From: Myrmaecium sp. VS I D KN 1
Lineage: Eukaryota; Ascomycota; Dothideomycetes; Valsariales; Valsariaceae
Assembly: GCA_019775845.1 (NCBI GenBank)
Contig: JADQAV010000015.1
Location: 744,001 to 808,000, forward strand
Reading direction: 5' to 3'
Length of the DNA: 64,000 nucleotides
Below are positions 1 to 10,736 of the stretch, piece by piece (positions within the stretch are counted from its first letter, which is position 1; each line of letters opens with the position of its first letter). Below the pieces are notes generated by a model. That model had not been told where the DNA came from and did not search any database. It saw only the letters and a list, made by a program, of their open reading frames with translations. The position numbers were made by a program, and so were the translations under genes.

Positions 1-1471
1 GATGACAATGCCGGAGACGATGGTCATCAAAGCAATTCCAAGGATGAAGGGCAGGTTTCGGATGCCTGATTGCGCGGCGGAAACATCGCGGGCAACCTGG
101 AAATAGATGGGGAGGTAGTACAGAAGCATGAGGAAGGCGCCAGAGTTGAATATTTGAAAAAGAGAAAGGAGGGTGATGGTGCGTCGAGAGAGCAGGCGAG
201 GGACAAGCAGAGCGCGATCGCCTTGGAAGTGCTCGAAGACAGCAAAGACGGCCAGAATCACAACGAATCCGACTAGCGTTCCGATCACCTGGGAGTCTTT
301 CCAAGGTTTGGAAACCCCTCCCCACTGGAGGGCCAGGATGAAGCATACCATGCTAGCCATGAAGATGAATGTGCCGGGCAGGTCCATCTGCAGGAGTTTC
401 TCCTTGAGAGGCGCAGGAACAGGCTTCGCAGCCTCAGGGGTTCGGAAGAAGAAGAGAATGATAGCCGCAGCCACACCTCCGATAGGCAAATTGATGTAGA
501 AGCTGAGCTGCGTCAGTGCACGATTCCACGATAGGCAGGGCGGTGTTACTCACCACCATCGCCACGAGAGGTTGTCGGTGAACACGCCGCCAAGCAGAGG
601 GCCAACGACACTGGCTACTGCGTACACAGCACCAAGGATCCCGGTGAAGGCAGCAGCCTTCCCCGGCGGTGCACTGAAGGCGATTATGGTATACGCACCA
701 GCCGCGATGCCAGCACCGCCAGCTCCTGCTATCGCTCGCCCGACGATGAGGGTAGTGCTATCTTGAGCAACGCCTGTGGCAGGGTATTAGCTCCAGATTT
801 GCCTGGGTTCATGTGCTTGACACGTACCACATATCAAGCTACCGAGCTCGAAGATGAATATCGTCAGGAGGAAGGATGTCTTCAGGGGGAAGTACTTGTA
901 CGCCTTCCCTATTCCAAGCAGTTAGCACGGCGGCCGAGAACGATCGCAACGGCGTGACCTACCCCATGTCGATTGGAATGACGCGACTGTCAGGAAGAAT
1001 GCGCTGCCGTACCAGCCAACGTCTTCAAGGGACTTGAACTCATCCGTTATTCTAACGGAGCGTTAGTAAATTTCTGGATACAGTCACCTCCGCGCTCCGA
1101 GGACACCCACCTTGGAATAGCCGTGGCCACGATGGTCATATCAAGCGCAACCTGAGAAAAAATCATCAGTATTGACGGGTCGACAAAGTACGCGGCTTTT
1201 GCGTGAAACATACCAGGAACACACTCAACACAAGGGCGACAACGATGAAGAGCAGCTTGAGTCCCTGGTTGCCCTCCGCTGGAGCGTTGCCCTCCGCTTC
1301 CTGTTGCACTTGTACGCCGTTCTTCGTCTGCTGCTCCAGATCGGTTTGGCTGAGGTCCTCTTCGTCGTCAATCTTCTCCTCTGCCAGCGTTGACGGAGTG
1401 GAAGACGCTCTGCGGGCCTGGTCCGGGTCGGCCATGGGACTTTGGTCCCTGCTGGATTCTTTCGCCGACAT
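1..1471 (-). CDS. MFS drug transporter, DHA14 type (partial, 3' end outside window)
   Basis: Proton-antiport type efflux permease of the plasma membrane, related to fungal DHA14 multidrug and toxin exporters. The start is the Met at 1471 (MSAKESS), because the upstream in-frame extension is low-complexity leader. A charged cytoplasmic N-tail of about 70 residues precedes TM1 ([16 protein letters not shown]). Exons seen include 1471-1214, 1151-1111 ([14 protein letters not shown], the TM1 motif of this family) and from 1051 on ([20 protein letters not shown]). Further introns interrupt STWG/KAYKY, LICG/VAQD and WRW/CFYINLP. Motif C-like [12 protein letters not shown] and VVGPLLGG lie near 550-700. 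The C-terminal half runs off the left edge. Substrate cannot be read from sequence. Confidence 0.88.
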
Positions 1472-2877
1472 ACTGATGGCCGTCAATGCTCTGGGCTGTC
1501 GTGGAAGCCTTGTTTGAGGAAGGAGAGGTCTTTGGGGAGGCAAGCTGGACAGAAATGGACGGGGCTGATGTATGAAAGGGGAAGTCACAAGCAGGGAGAG
1601 AACTGATGTGGTACCCTGAGCATGAGCCAACGTATTGCCTGCATCTCAGTCTCCCGTGGCCGTGAGATGATACTTAAGTAGACGCTTGAAAGCCTAAGTC
1701 ATGACGAATAGATCTTGGGAAAGAACAAGAATAGCTCGGCCTTACCACCACAAAGCCTCCGAACGGTACTGACTGTGGCTTACAGAGCGAACAAGGCTTC
1801 TATCTCTCTGTTTACCGTCCTCTTTGGTCCGTTCGAGGACATGAAGCCCTGCGTGAGGATGGACCCTCGAGACCGTCAGCCAGCCAGCCAGCCAGTGACG
1901 GGCCAGAGAGACGGCCCAGCCGTGCACATGGCGGACAAAGACAGGTCGCGACGGGTGTGAAGCAAATTCCGCTAACGCCGAAGTGATGACTCTGAAGAAC
2001 TGAAGACCACGTAGAGCTGATACCTCGCGACATCCTGACCGTCATGAAGGAGCCGGTGTTACGGTTGGCGGCGCTGGGTGGCTTTGGGAGTGTAATGGTG
2101 GAGCCAGAACGAAGGAAGATCCATCACTCCGCAGCGGCACTAGCGCTGACTATACCGAACGCCCCCGGACCATTTTACGCCCGTTCACGATTGGGATCTG
2201 AGGCGGAGGTCGGAGTGGACGCGGCGGTGGTGGTGACGGAGGGAGTGGGAGGGAAGCGGGTGGAAGGGGTGGGGTGGAGTGGAGTGGAGAGTGGATGTCC
2301 GTCCGCATAGCATTCCGCCTTAGTCATGGGGGAAGTCGTCCCTCCAGGCTCCCGTCTATGGCCGCCCGAACAACGGACGAAAACGCGCGGGCGAGCCTGG
2401 GCAAAAAGGTGTTGCACAACGGTCGGATTACAGAAGATTATACTTTGTCGCTTTGGCATAAGCTTATCGCGCCACCTCTCCGCTTGCTTGTTCCCAGTCG
2501 AAAGCAATGCGCCCCCAAAGGGGAGGACGCGCAACACGACCGCGAAACCGCACGCACGATTCATGCCCAATGCCTATGGATGGATGTATTGGCCTCGTGC
2601 AAATCTCCGCGATGCTTCGTGCGCCGACCCAAGCCAGGAAAGGATTCAGCTGAACCTGCATAGCTATACCCACCAAGCTGTTGAAGCCATACGTGATCTC
2701 CCGTCAGCGTGTGCTCTTACCTAAGCCAGAAACAACAGAATACGCCTCTGTTTCCTTTTTCCAAGAAAGAAAAGAATGTTAGAAGCCGAAATCGCGGAGT
2801 GTTTTCCCCAATTCAGGAAATACCTTGCATGCCTTTTTTTTGTCCCTTTAAAGCCCCTCCGTGTCTGCTACAAGCGC
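1472..2877. other. Intergenic, upstream of the drug transporter
   Basis: No supportable gene. It holds the promoter of the leftward drug transporter and the 3' flank of the aminotransferase. A four-fold CCAG run sits near 1880 and a purine-rich GGTGGAGTGGAGTGG stretch near 2260-2295. The open frames here lack conserved sequence. Confidence 0.5.
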
Positions 2878-4434
2878 TCACGGAAGCTTATCCACGTTGT
2901 CGGAATCATCTTTGCCGTCGGAGCGTTCACCCTCCGCGGTGTAACCCTTAGGCTCCCGCACGCGCTGCAGCCAGCCGAAGGTGTCCTCAATTTTTCCCTG
3001 CTGGATGCCCTTGAGCGTGCTGAGCAGCCTCGTGCAGATGGGACCCGGCTCTTCGGCGGCAGCCTTGTACTCGATAACATCGCCCTTGGACTTCATGGTG
3101 ATGGACTTGATGGGGACGAGAGCAGCAGCAGTCCCGGCGGCCATGACCTCGCTGAATGAGGCGAGCTCATCGTACTTGACCTGGATGCGGTTATGTATAA
3201 GCTACTGCGGATGACCACTGAAACCCTCGCGGCTGCCCACCCTTCGACAGGAGAATATTTCTACTTACCGATCTCTTTTCGACCTTCCATCCGAAAGACT
3301 TGGCGATCTCGCACACACTGTCGGAAGTGACACTCTTGATCGCGTTCTTGCTATCGGGAACCACGATGGTCACCTCTTCGCCGTTTTTCTTAGCCCCCAC
3401 AAAACCAGATGTGGAGAACTCATCGATCTCTGTTCGCGTCTGGCTATCAAGGTGCAACGTGATGCCATAGCCCTCCTCCCTGGCCTTGTCGCTCCATCGG
3501 AGGACGGGAGCATAGTTGCCGCCGACCTTTGCTGATCCCGTGCCATGGGGAGCGGCACGATCGAACTCCTCCAGGATAAGTGCTGCAACAGGGTGGGTGC
3601 CGTGATAGACCCCGGTGGGGATACAATAGACGACGAATGTGTACTCCTCGGGCGGGCTGAGACCCAGTTGTGCGCTAGACCCGAAGAGAAGGGGGCGGAT
3701 GTACATGGCCGCACCGGTCTCATGCGGAGGCACATAGGCAGCGTTCAGAGCAACGGCAAGGTTGCAGCACTTCTCGAAGAGCTCCTTCGGCACAGGAGGC
3801 ATGGAGACGAAAGAAGCGGAATGCTGCATGCGCTCGGCATTCTGGTTGGGCCTGAAGATGTTGATCTGTCCGTCGGCTGCGCGGAATGCCTTCATCCCCT
3901 CATAGCACTGCTGGCCTGACATCGATGAGCGTGATGTTGAGGCGGGTTGGTGGTGAAAACCCTACCGTAGTTCAGGCCAGGAGCCATGCCATGGATGCGA
4001 AGGTAAGGATCCGTGACAAACTCCGGTTCCGTCCATTCGCCCGTTTTTTTGCTGTAATGAGACTCAATATGGCCATTGACTTGGTTCACGTTAGTGTGGA
4101 CAAAAAATAAGACGGATGGTCGTGTTCTATTCTTGAGAATTGACGGGTATAAGAGACGAAATGACAGTGGGAATGGAAAGGGAAGAACGGATTTCCGTGG
4201 ATAAAATGTACGAAACAAGGGTCGTAAAGCACGCCGAATTGACAAAATAAAAAAGATCTTGAACGTGGGGAAGCTGCGTCCACATACCCTCGCGAATCTT
4301 GAACCCAATGTTGCTCCAGTCTGCAGAATTCAAGAGAGTCAGCGCTCCATGATGACCGAATGGCAGAAAATCTCAAGATCGTGGAAGTACACACCAATTG
4401 TGTTGACGGGCGGAGGAGGGAACGAGGCTGTCAT
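2878..4434 (-). CDS. Branched-chain amino acid aminotransferase (BCAT), probably cytosolic
   Basis: PLP enzyme that reversibly transfers the amino group between Leu/Ile/Val and 2-oxoglutarate, the last step of branched-chain synthesis and first step of breakdown. Exons 4434-4395, 4320-4288, 4079-3966, 3915-3269 and 3180-2878 give 378 residues, close to the fungal family norm. The N-terminus ([20 protein letters not shown]) matches the usual fungal start and carries no clear mitochondrial presequence, so a cytosolic isoform is inferred. Class IV landmarks are [23 protein letters not shown] (about 52-74), the Schiff-base Lys near 192 in [10 protein letters not shown], and EFSTSGFVG. It shares a 476-bp divergent promoter with the sulfhydryl oxidase. 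Confidence 0.95.
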
Positions 4435-4910
4435 TTTGAAGAAGCCAATTAAGGATGAAGCGAAGATAGATGAAGGTTTTGTGATGTGATTAAGGATCGA
4501 TGATCCTGTGCAATTCCCCCAGATCTCTCGCTTCGTGGGTATGACTCGCAGTTGGTTAGGGCCACGATGACCGCGGGAGTGGAACGGTCGCGCCGGCCAA
4601 GCGTCGGGATCTGACGTTCAGCCTTGGCGTCGGGTGCCACTTCCGTCCGCCTTTGTTTCGGACCCCTTTGTGAGCCTCGCCCGGAAATCATCAGAGATCG
4701 GCGTGAGCTTCTCTCGCTCACCACTCCTAGGTGATCTAGGTACCTTTCTCCTGTACTCTTTGCCTCCTGACCTTTACACACTCTCCCCTTGTTCTCTCCT
4801 TACTTCTTTCTTTCCCTCGACACCTTGTTCAACGTTGTATGCATCCCGCTACCCTCCTTACCTCTTCAGACCCTCCGAGATACCGAAGACAAACGTATAC
4901 ATAACCCACG
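4435..4910. promoter_or_regulatory. Divergent promoter region, BCAT / ERV2
   Basis: A 476-bp spacer between two start codons facing away from each other. The right half is pyrimidine-rich (4735-4880), typical of fungal 5' leaders. I saw no defined operator with confidence. Confidence 0.55.
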
Positions 4911-5569
4911 ATGGGGCCCATCGGCGCAACCCGTCGCTTCCCGCTGCTGCTCGTTCTCGTCGCCGGATTTTTGATCATCATGTTCCTGGTCTCGTACCGT
5001 GAAGGCGCACAGGGAGTCCGGCAGGTCAAGTCGATAGTGCCACCGTATGTTCAGGGGCTCGACAACGCCGCAAAGCCGGGTCATGCGATCGCGCCGCGGC
5101 TGGGCAACGAGACTGCGAAGTAAGAGATCAGAACAGTACCGGCTCTCATTGAGCGGGCACACCCCGGATCTCGAAGAACAGCAGCTGACTGTGGTGCAGG
5201 GCCGAACTAGGTCGCGCAGCTTGGAAGGTGCTGCATACCACCTTCGCCCGATTCCCCGAGAAGCCGACAAAGGAAGAGAGCAACGCGCTCCTCCAGTACA
5301 TTCACCTCTTCCAACGCCTATACCCATGCGGAGAGTGCGCGGAGCATTTCGCCGGCGTGCTGGAAGAGTTCCCGCCGCAGGTCAGCTCGAGAAATTCGGC
5401 CGCCGGATGGGGCTGCGTGGTGCATAACGAGGTCAACAAGCGGCTAAAGAAGGAACTGTTCGACTGCTCGAAGATTGGGGATTTCTACGACTGCGGATGC
5501 GCGGACGATGACAAGGCAGGTGGCACGAAGGGTAAGGATGGCGGCGAGAAGTCTGATTTGCTGGCGTAG
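4911..5569 (+). CDS. ERV2: FAD-linked sulfhydryl oxidase, Erv2 type
   Basis: Small flavoenzyme that makes disulfides with O2 as acceptor; Erv2-type proteins act in the ER lumen. Exons 4911-5119 and 5200-5569 give 192 residues. An N-terminal signal-anchor (PLLLVLVAGFLIIMFLV, residues 11-27) places it in the secretory pathway rather than the mitochondrial intermembrane space (Erv1). The Evr1/Alr domain spans about 72-171. The redox-active CxxC is YPCGEC (C113/C116), the FAD-site motif is WGCVVHNEVN (140-149), and the shuttle pair is CGC (C168/C170). The usual first His of CxxHN-type fungal sequences (often CHVHN) is Val here. The tail is Gly/Lys-rich. Confidence 0.93.
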
Positions 5570-6823
5570 GAGCGGCTAAAGGCTCTTGCAAGGGGATATG
5601 TTGGTAAAGACGGTCGTGATGGCGCTCGAGGGAGCGAGCGGTAGAGGACGGAAGCCGGTCCCAAACTTTCCATGTCACTTATCGTTGCCCTGCTTGCATT
5701 ATTATACCCTTGTATCCATTCATGCTATTCTGATCGATGTAGGAAGTCAAGAGCCGTCGCTCCTATCACGTTGTTTCGGTTTGGCAAGGTCTAGGGCGTC
5801 GCCGCACAGCTAGTACAGCATGAAACCGCAATTGTGGCGCCGATCCATGGCGATAAGAGGTTCCTCTGCCCCCCCTCGTCCACGGGAGGGGAGTGATAAG
5901 GCAAGATGGGGCGCTTTTGAGACAGGATCCATGCAGGTGCTGACAGCAGGAGATCAGATGGCTGTGTGCGTGGAAGAGTGCCGAGGGGGTCAGCAGCAAG
6001 ACATGCAGCGGCCTCGGGATCTGTGGAAGAGAACGAATGAGAAGGGGCAAAGCCAGAGATGAGACGTAAATCACTCCTGAATCCATCCAGCATTCGCATG
6101 GTGTTGCTAGTTATGAAGACTTCCTGAACGCTTTAGCCTTGGGACAATGTAAGACCTGCCGCTGCCTGAGGGAAAGGACTCGAGTTAGTACAGTGCTCGA
6201 TCCTTTGCTTCAACCGGTTGTACGTATAAATAGGTGGATGTAGACAAATAGTAGGACCGAGTTTAAGATCGACTGTTGGATGCATAGTTGCACCCTTCTC
6301 CTGCTCTCCCTCTCCCCCTCGCCAGAAGGGCAGTGGTCGGCTGGTATGGTCGGCTGGCGGGAAGCGAGCGGAGTGGCCCCGGGGACATCCAGCGCGGGCG
6401 GCAAGAACCCACCGAGCCCACCCACCGCGTGCGCCCAGCCCAGGGTCCCAGTCCGAGAATCCCTCCGGCGGCTGTCATTGGCGGCCGGTCCGGCGACGAT
6501 ACTGGCGCTAACGAGAGAGGCATGAAAAATATCCTTGGGAACCTTTTTTAACACCGTACAATACCTGACCTGCTTTGCTGCTCTGGTTGCTCTTTGCTGC
6601 TCTGCTCGCCCTGATCGCGTGCGCTCGCCCTTCCTGCGAGGTGCTACAGCATACCTTCGCCCTCATTCCCTCCCTCTCTTCCCTCTTCCTCCTCATCCCC
6701 CTCCTTCTCCGTCCTCGAGCAAAAGTTCTAATCGCGTCCTTCCTCGTCCCAGACTCTTGACCGGTTTCGATACTAAACTGCCCGGCCCACCCGTCTAATC
6801 GTCTTCATCTTCGCCGGCACAAT
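5570..6823. other. Intergenic, ERV2 to LYAR
   Basis: About 1.25 kb without a supportable gene. It contains the ERV2 3' flank and the LYAR promoter, with a CT-rich stretch at 6655-6715 just upstream of the LYAR start. Open frames on either strand show no conserved motif. Confidence 0.5.
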
Positions 6824-8566
6824 ATGGTTTCTTTCTCCTGCGAGGTGCGCCCAGCCGTGCGATGTTCTGAGGTAGAGGTGGAGGTGGAGGCCGACGACTG
6901 ACAAGATCTCCTCTAGGCGTGCGGCGATGTCCTCACCAAAAAGAAGCTCGATCCTCACCGGAACCAGTGCTACGGCGCATCCTTCACCTGCATTGACTGC
7001 ATGACCCATTTCCAGGGCACCAGCTACCGATCACACACCGTACGTTCTGCGCTCCAGGCCTGCTCGAGAGGAAGAGTGAACACGCATTCGCGATCGCATC
7101 CGCATCCGCATCCCTGTCCGGGCGGGATGCTGTGCGCAGGACTCCCTGCTCGCGGGCCCTTCCGATGTGTAATACGCGACCCGCCGCTAACCAAGCCCTC
7201 CACCTCGTAGAGCTGCATCAGCGAAGCCCAGAAATACCAAGGCGCCCTCTACAAAGACCCCAAGAAGAAGGGCCAGCAAAACCAGAAGAATGCGAACAAG
7301 CAGAACAACGCCAACGGGGCGGACAAGAACACCAGCCAGGCTGTCGCGGTCGTGCCGAAGAACACCTCCGTCACCGACGGCCCGGATAACGGGACCGTTG
7401 CCGTGGTAGACGCGCCTCCTCACGCCCCGAGCCCCCCGCCTGTGAACGTCTTCGATTTCCTCGTGAACGACGCGACTCCGAACCCGTCGAAGACATTAGC
7501 TCCGCCGGAGGATGTCAGGATGATCGAGGATGGCAGCCAGGAACAGAGAGAGTCGGCCAAGGACCCGCAGGACCGGCACAACCAACAGAACGGGTTCTCT
7601 TATGGTATTGCTCCCTTCCAGCCTGCGATGCCCCATTATGATTCTTACACCTCCCTCCCAGATGCCGCCAATTCCGCCTTCGTCACTCCCGCTCCAAAAT
7701 CGCAGCACGACCGTCCCCGAGATGCCGACGTCTCCACGACCAAGAAGTCCGAGCGGAAGCGCAAACGAGGGCACGTCGAGTCCCTCGACATGTCCGCGGT
7801 CAAATACATGGAGTCGCGCGACACCGTCATGACCGACGCGCCGCCCGTCCTCCACTCCGGCCTCACCGGTGGCCTCAACCGCCTCCTCTCCCGCCCGGAG
7901 TTCCCGCCATCGCCCGACTACTCCGGCGCCGACCGGACCGGCTCCCCAGTGTCGCCGCTAAAGCGGTCCAAGCACACGAAAACCGATGCCAAGGCGTCGA
8001 AAGAGTCCAAGGAGCGCGGCCGCGACCGCGAGCCCCGCTCGCGCAAGACGTCCTCGTCCGGCCAGACCAAGGCCACCAGCAAGGAAGAGGAGCGCCGCCA
8101 CCGCCGCAAGCACAAGCACCGATCCCGCTCCCGCTCCCGCTCCCGCGGGAGCTCGCACGACAGCGACAGTAGCGACGCGCGCCGCCGCCACCAACGCCGC
8201 AGCCGCAAGGCGATCGAGTACCGCCGGCCGTCCGACCCGGCCAACCCGAACGACGCCGGCGCCCTCGTCCTCCACCGCAAGGACAAGGACAAGAAGGCCT
8301 CCGCCTCCTCCGGCTCCGGTGCCGGTGCCACCTCGGGCGAACAGCCGGACGCCATCGCCCGCGCCGAGTTCTTCATGTCCTTCGTGACGAAAGGGCCGGA
8401 TAGCGAGCGCGGCGTCAGCTTGAATAAGGCTCTCAAGCGCTACCATCGGGAGCGGTACGAGCGCTGGGATGGGCCGGCGCTGCCGCGGGCCGAGGAGGAG
8501 AAGGAGCTGTGGAAGAGCTTGCGGTTGAAGAGGAATGAGAGGGGGGAGATCGTCTTGCTTTTTTAG
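6824..8566 (+). CDS. LYAR-type C2HC zinc-finger nucleolar protein
   Basis: Family members are nucleolar proteins linked to pre-rRNA processing and cell growth. Exons 6824-6844, 6917-7039 and 7211-8566 give 499 residues. The tiny first exon encodes MVSFSCE. The zinc-finger module runs to about residue 65 (CGDVLTKKKLDPHRNQC, CIDCMTHFQGTSYRSHTSCISEAQKYQG), the LYAR signature with paired C-x2-C and H/C ligands. The middle is low-complexity, basic and acidic. An Arg-Ser tract (HRSRSRSRSRGSSHDSDSSD) starts near 8116. The C-terminal block from about 8356 (AEFFMSFVTKGPDSERGVSL, then KALKRYHRERY) ends with LYAR-like basic helices. The RS tract could suggest RNA or spliceosome contacts. Confidence 0.9.
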
Positions 8567-9039
8567 TTTGGTTTTTTTTCTTTGTAATCTCAGTTGCCTT
8601 TCATTGTGTTTTCTTCTTACGAAGGGTGCTTGTTGTATTGATAGGTGAGGCAGGCGAGACGAGAAAGAGAGAATGCGTGTGTGGCAAGGCAGCGAATGTC
8701 ATGTCATGTACCTCGACTGCGATATACGCTCGCGAAGAGAGCGCGCGTATTGATGCACTTCATTATGGAATTCTGTTGGTCTCGTCATACTTCACTATTG
8801 AAGTTGATGCGTGGCTGATTGTACTAATGGTTCGATGGACCGCTGTGCTCTTCTTCCACACCTCCTCCGACCCTTTTCATGCGCTTTCCTTTTTCGCCGT
8901 CGCCTTCCCTTCGCCATCACCCTGCCGCAGTCAGAGGAAACCCCACCACTTGCTCGCCATCCAGCCAGTCTTGTATGTCATCCTCAGCGTTCTGAGTACC
9001 TTACGAACCTGTCCCACCGTCCCGCCCGCACAACCAACT
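8567..9039. other. Convergent intergenic spacer
   Basis: Tail-to-tail spacer between LYAR (+) and the two-TM protein (-). It contains T-rich 3' sequence at 8565-8625. No gene is seen. Confidence 0.5.
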
Positions 9040-9978
9040 CTACCAAATCCCACGCAGCACCGTCCTCCAGATCCGCAGCGCTACCCATGCGCCCCCAAGC
9101 ATCGCCACGCCCATCAGCAGCACCAACGCAACCACCACCCTCGTGCGTAGCTCAAGCGCCTCGCCAATCTCCATCCGCGCCACCTTCCTGTGCATCTTAC
9201 GCATGTACCAGTGCCTGCCTCCTCCCCTCCCATCCTTCGTCCCCCTCTCCGCCGTTCCATCCACCTCCCGATACGGCTCGGGATCGATCCAGGCCACCGG
9301 ATCCGGCAACCACGCCGCGATCCCACCGCCCTTCTCCTCCGCAGCCTCCGCTGTCGCCGCGCCGCGCCCGCCATGCTGCTGCACCCGCCACGCGCGGTGC
9401 TGGCGATTGGTCCAGAACAGCGAGAGCAGGAAGCTCACGAACATCAGCGGCGCTGTTAGGTATCGTTCTAGCATCCCGGCTTCTTCAGCGTCGCCCGCGC
9501 TCGATCCAGCTGGGCCCGTCGGCGGCGTCGTCATCGTCGTTGTCGTTCCCGTCGGTCCTCCCGCGGAGGAGTCCGCTCCGAGGAATCCGGTCCGGTCGTT
9601 CTTCTCGTCGAACGGGGATGTAGCGGGAGTGGTGTGCGCGGATTTGGACACGGCGGGTAGGGCGAAGAAGGGATCGGTGGGGTCGTTGACACGTTTGGCG
9701 TTGCGCCGTTGTGCGGGCTGGCGCGGCTGCGGACCCAGACTTCGAGAGCGGGCGCGGTGGTCGTGGTCATGATGATGGGTGGAGGGAAGTGTCGGAGCGA
9801 GAGATGCGGATGAGGACGAGAATGAGGATGAGGTTGTGGTAGTGGTAGCGGTGGACGGGTAGGATGATGTCGCTGCGGGCATAGTGGTTGACATGGTCGA
9901 AGACAGTGTTGGTAGAGTGGTTGTTGGCTTCAGAGCATAGGCGAGGCTGTGATTGTGATCGAACGTTGAAAGCCGCAA
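9040..9978 (-). CDS. Two-TM membrane protein, possibly Mug154-like
   Basis: Single-exon frame of 312 codons. The first Met is at 9978; a Met at 9894 (MSTTMPAATSS) could equally be the start. The first ~120 residues are Ser/Thr-rich and His-rich, then comes TM1 (LTAPLMFVSFLLSLFW). A loop with AWLPDPVAWIDPEPYRE and RHWYMRKMHRKVARMEIGEA follows, then TM2 (VVVALVLLMGVAMLGGAWVA) and a short basic tail. From memory the HWY-x-RK-x-HRK-x-A-x-MEI block resembles fungal proteins annotated as meiotically up-regulated Mug154, but this is tentative. Membrane location is supported; function is unknown. Confidence 0.7.
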   Translation of the reverse strand: MRLSTFDHNHSLAYALKPTTTLPTLSSTMSTTMPAATSSYPSTATTTTTSSSFSSSSASLAPTLPSTHHHDHDHRARSRSLGPQPRQPAQRRNAKRVNDPTDPFFALPAVSKSAHTTPATSPFDEKNDRTGFLGADSSAGGPTGTTTTMTTPPTGPAGSSAGDAEEAGMLERYLTAPLMFVSFLLSLFWTNRQHRAWRVQQHGGRGAATAEAAEEKGGGIAAWLPDPVAWIDPEPYREVDGTAERGTKDGRGGGRHWYMRKMHRKVARMEIGEALELRTRVVVALVLLMGVAMLGGAWVALRIWRTVLRGIW

Positions 9979-10652
9979 GTTTACTGAAGCGCAGAGGGTG
10001 AAGGGATGGGGGACGAGATGTGAAAGAGGAAGAAAGATCTTTTTGTGTGTAAGGATGAGGTATGTAGCTAAATTTGGCAGGCCAGCACCTGGGCAGTGCT
10101 GCTTGTTCGAAGGGCTGTGCTGTTGTGGAGATGCGGAGCGGCGCGCGAGGGATCTGGATCGCCGGGGCGGATGTGGCCGACGTCATCCCGATTCGTACTC
10201 GTACTGAAGTCCTTCACGGACAGCAAACAACGAACGGCCTTTAACCTCAACTGCCAAGCACACAGCCATTACAAGAATCCTTAAGGATGTCAATGTTTGT
10301 TTTGAGCTGAGCGGAACGAATACAGCCCGGCCTCAAACGTACGATCATCGCTTACGAGTCCAATGTGCCGCAGCACGTACACGTCAGCCACTACGAAGAC
10401 CCGTCTACATTCCTCCAAAAGAACAAACTGGTCTGGGAAGCTTTGTTCACTCCTTGCCAGGCCACGTCTACTCTATATATCCTCCGTCGGATCTTCTCTT
10501 CCGCTGAAGGAGCGCGAAAGAACAAAAGAAATCCGTACGGACGGCAAAACTCCGGTGACCCGGCTCCCAACCTCACCGAGAAAGTATTCCTCTCAGCAGG
10601 AGGGCAAGAAAAAAAGACAACACCATCGATTCGATGATAAGGGTGATGATAC
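9979..10652. other. Intergenic, left of the tRNA
   Basis: Promoter side of the two-TM protein plus the 3' flank of the tRNA-Lys gene. An A-run at 10609-10616 on the + strand reads as a T-run about 37 nt past the tRNA 3' end, a plausible Pol III terminator. Nothing else is supported. Confidence 0.45.
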
Positions 10653-10736
10653 AGCCGGATGCGGGACTCGAACCCGCAACCTTGAGGTGATTCTTGATAT
10701 AAGAGCCACACGCTCTACCGATTGAGCTAACCCGGC
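10653..10736 (-). tRNA. tRNA-Lys (anticodon CUU) with an 11-nt intron
   Basis: Read on the minus strand it folds as a full cloverleaf: acceptor GCCGGGT / ATCCGGC, D-arm GCTC-AATCGGTA-GAGC, anticodon loop CTCTTA..A with CTT at positions 34-36, variable AGGTT, T-arm GCGGG-TTCGAGT-CCCGC, discriminator T. The 84-nt gene is 73 nt mature plus an 11-nt intron after position 37, the canonical intron site. The anticodon stem TGTGG/CCTCA has one T-T mismatch at 29-41. Internal A and B boxes (TAGCTCAATCGG, GGTTCGAGTCC) are present. Identity is Lys from the anticodon and overall match to fungal tRNA-Lys(CUU). Confidence 0.93.

Noticed and set aside
1472-1630. In-frame extension of the drug transporter to a Met at 1630
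   Set aside because: Pro/Ser/Leu-rich leader-like sequence; the Met at 1471 gives the usual charged N-tail.
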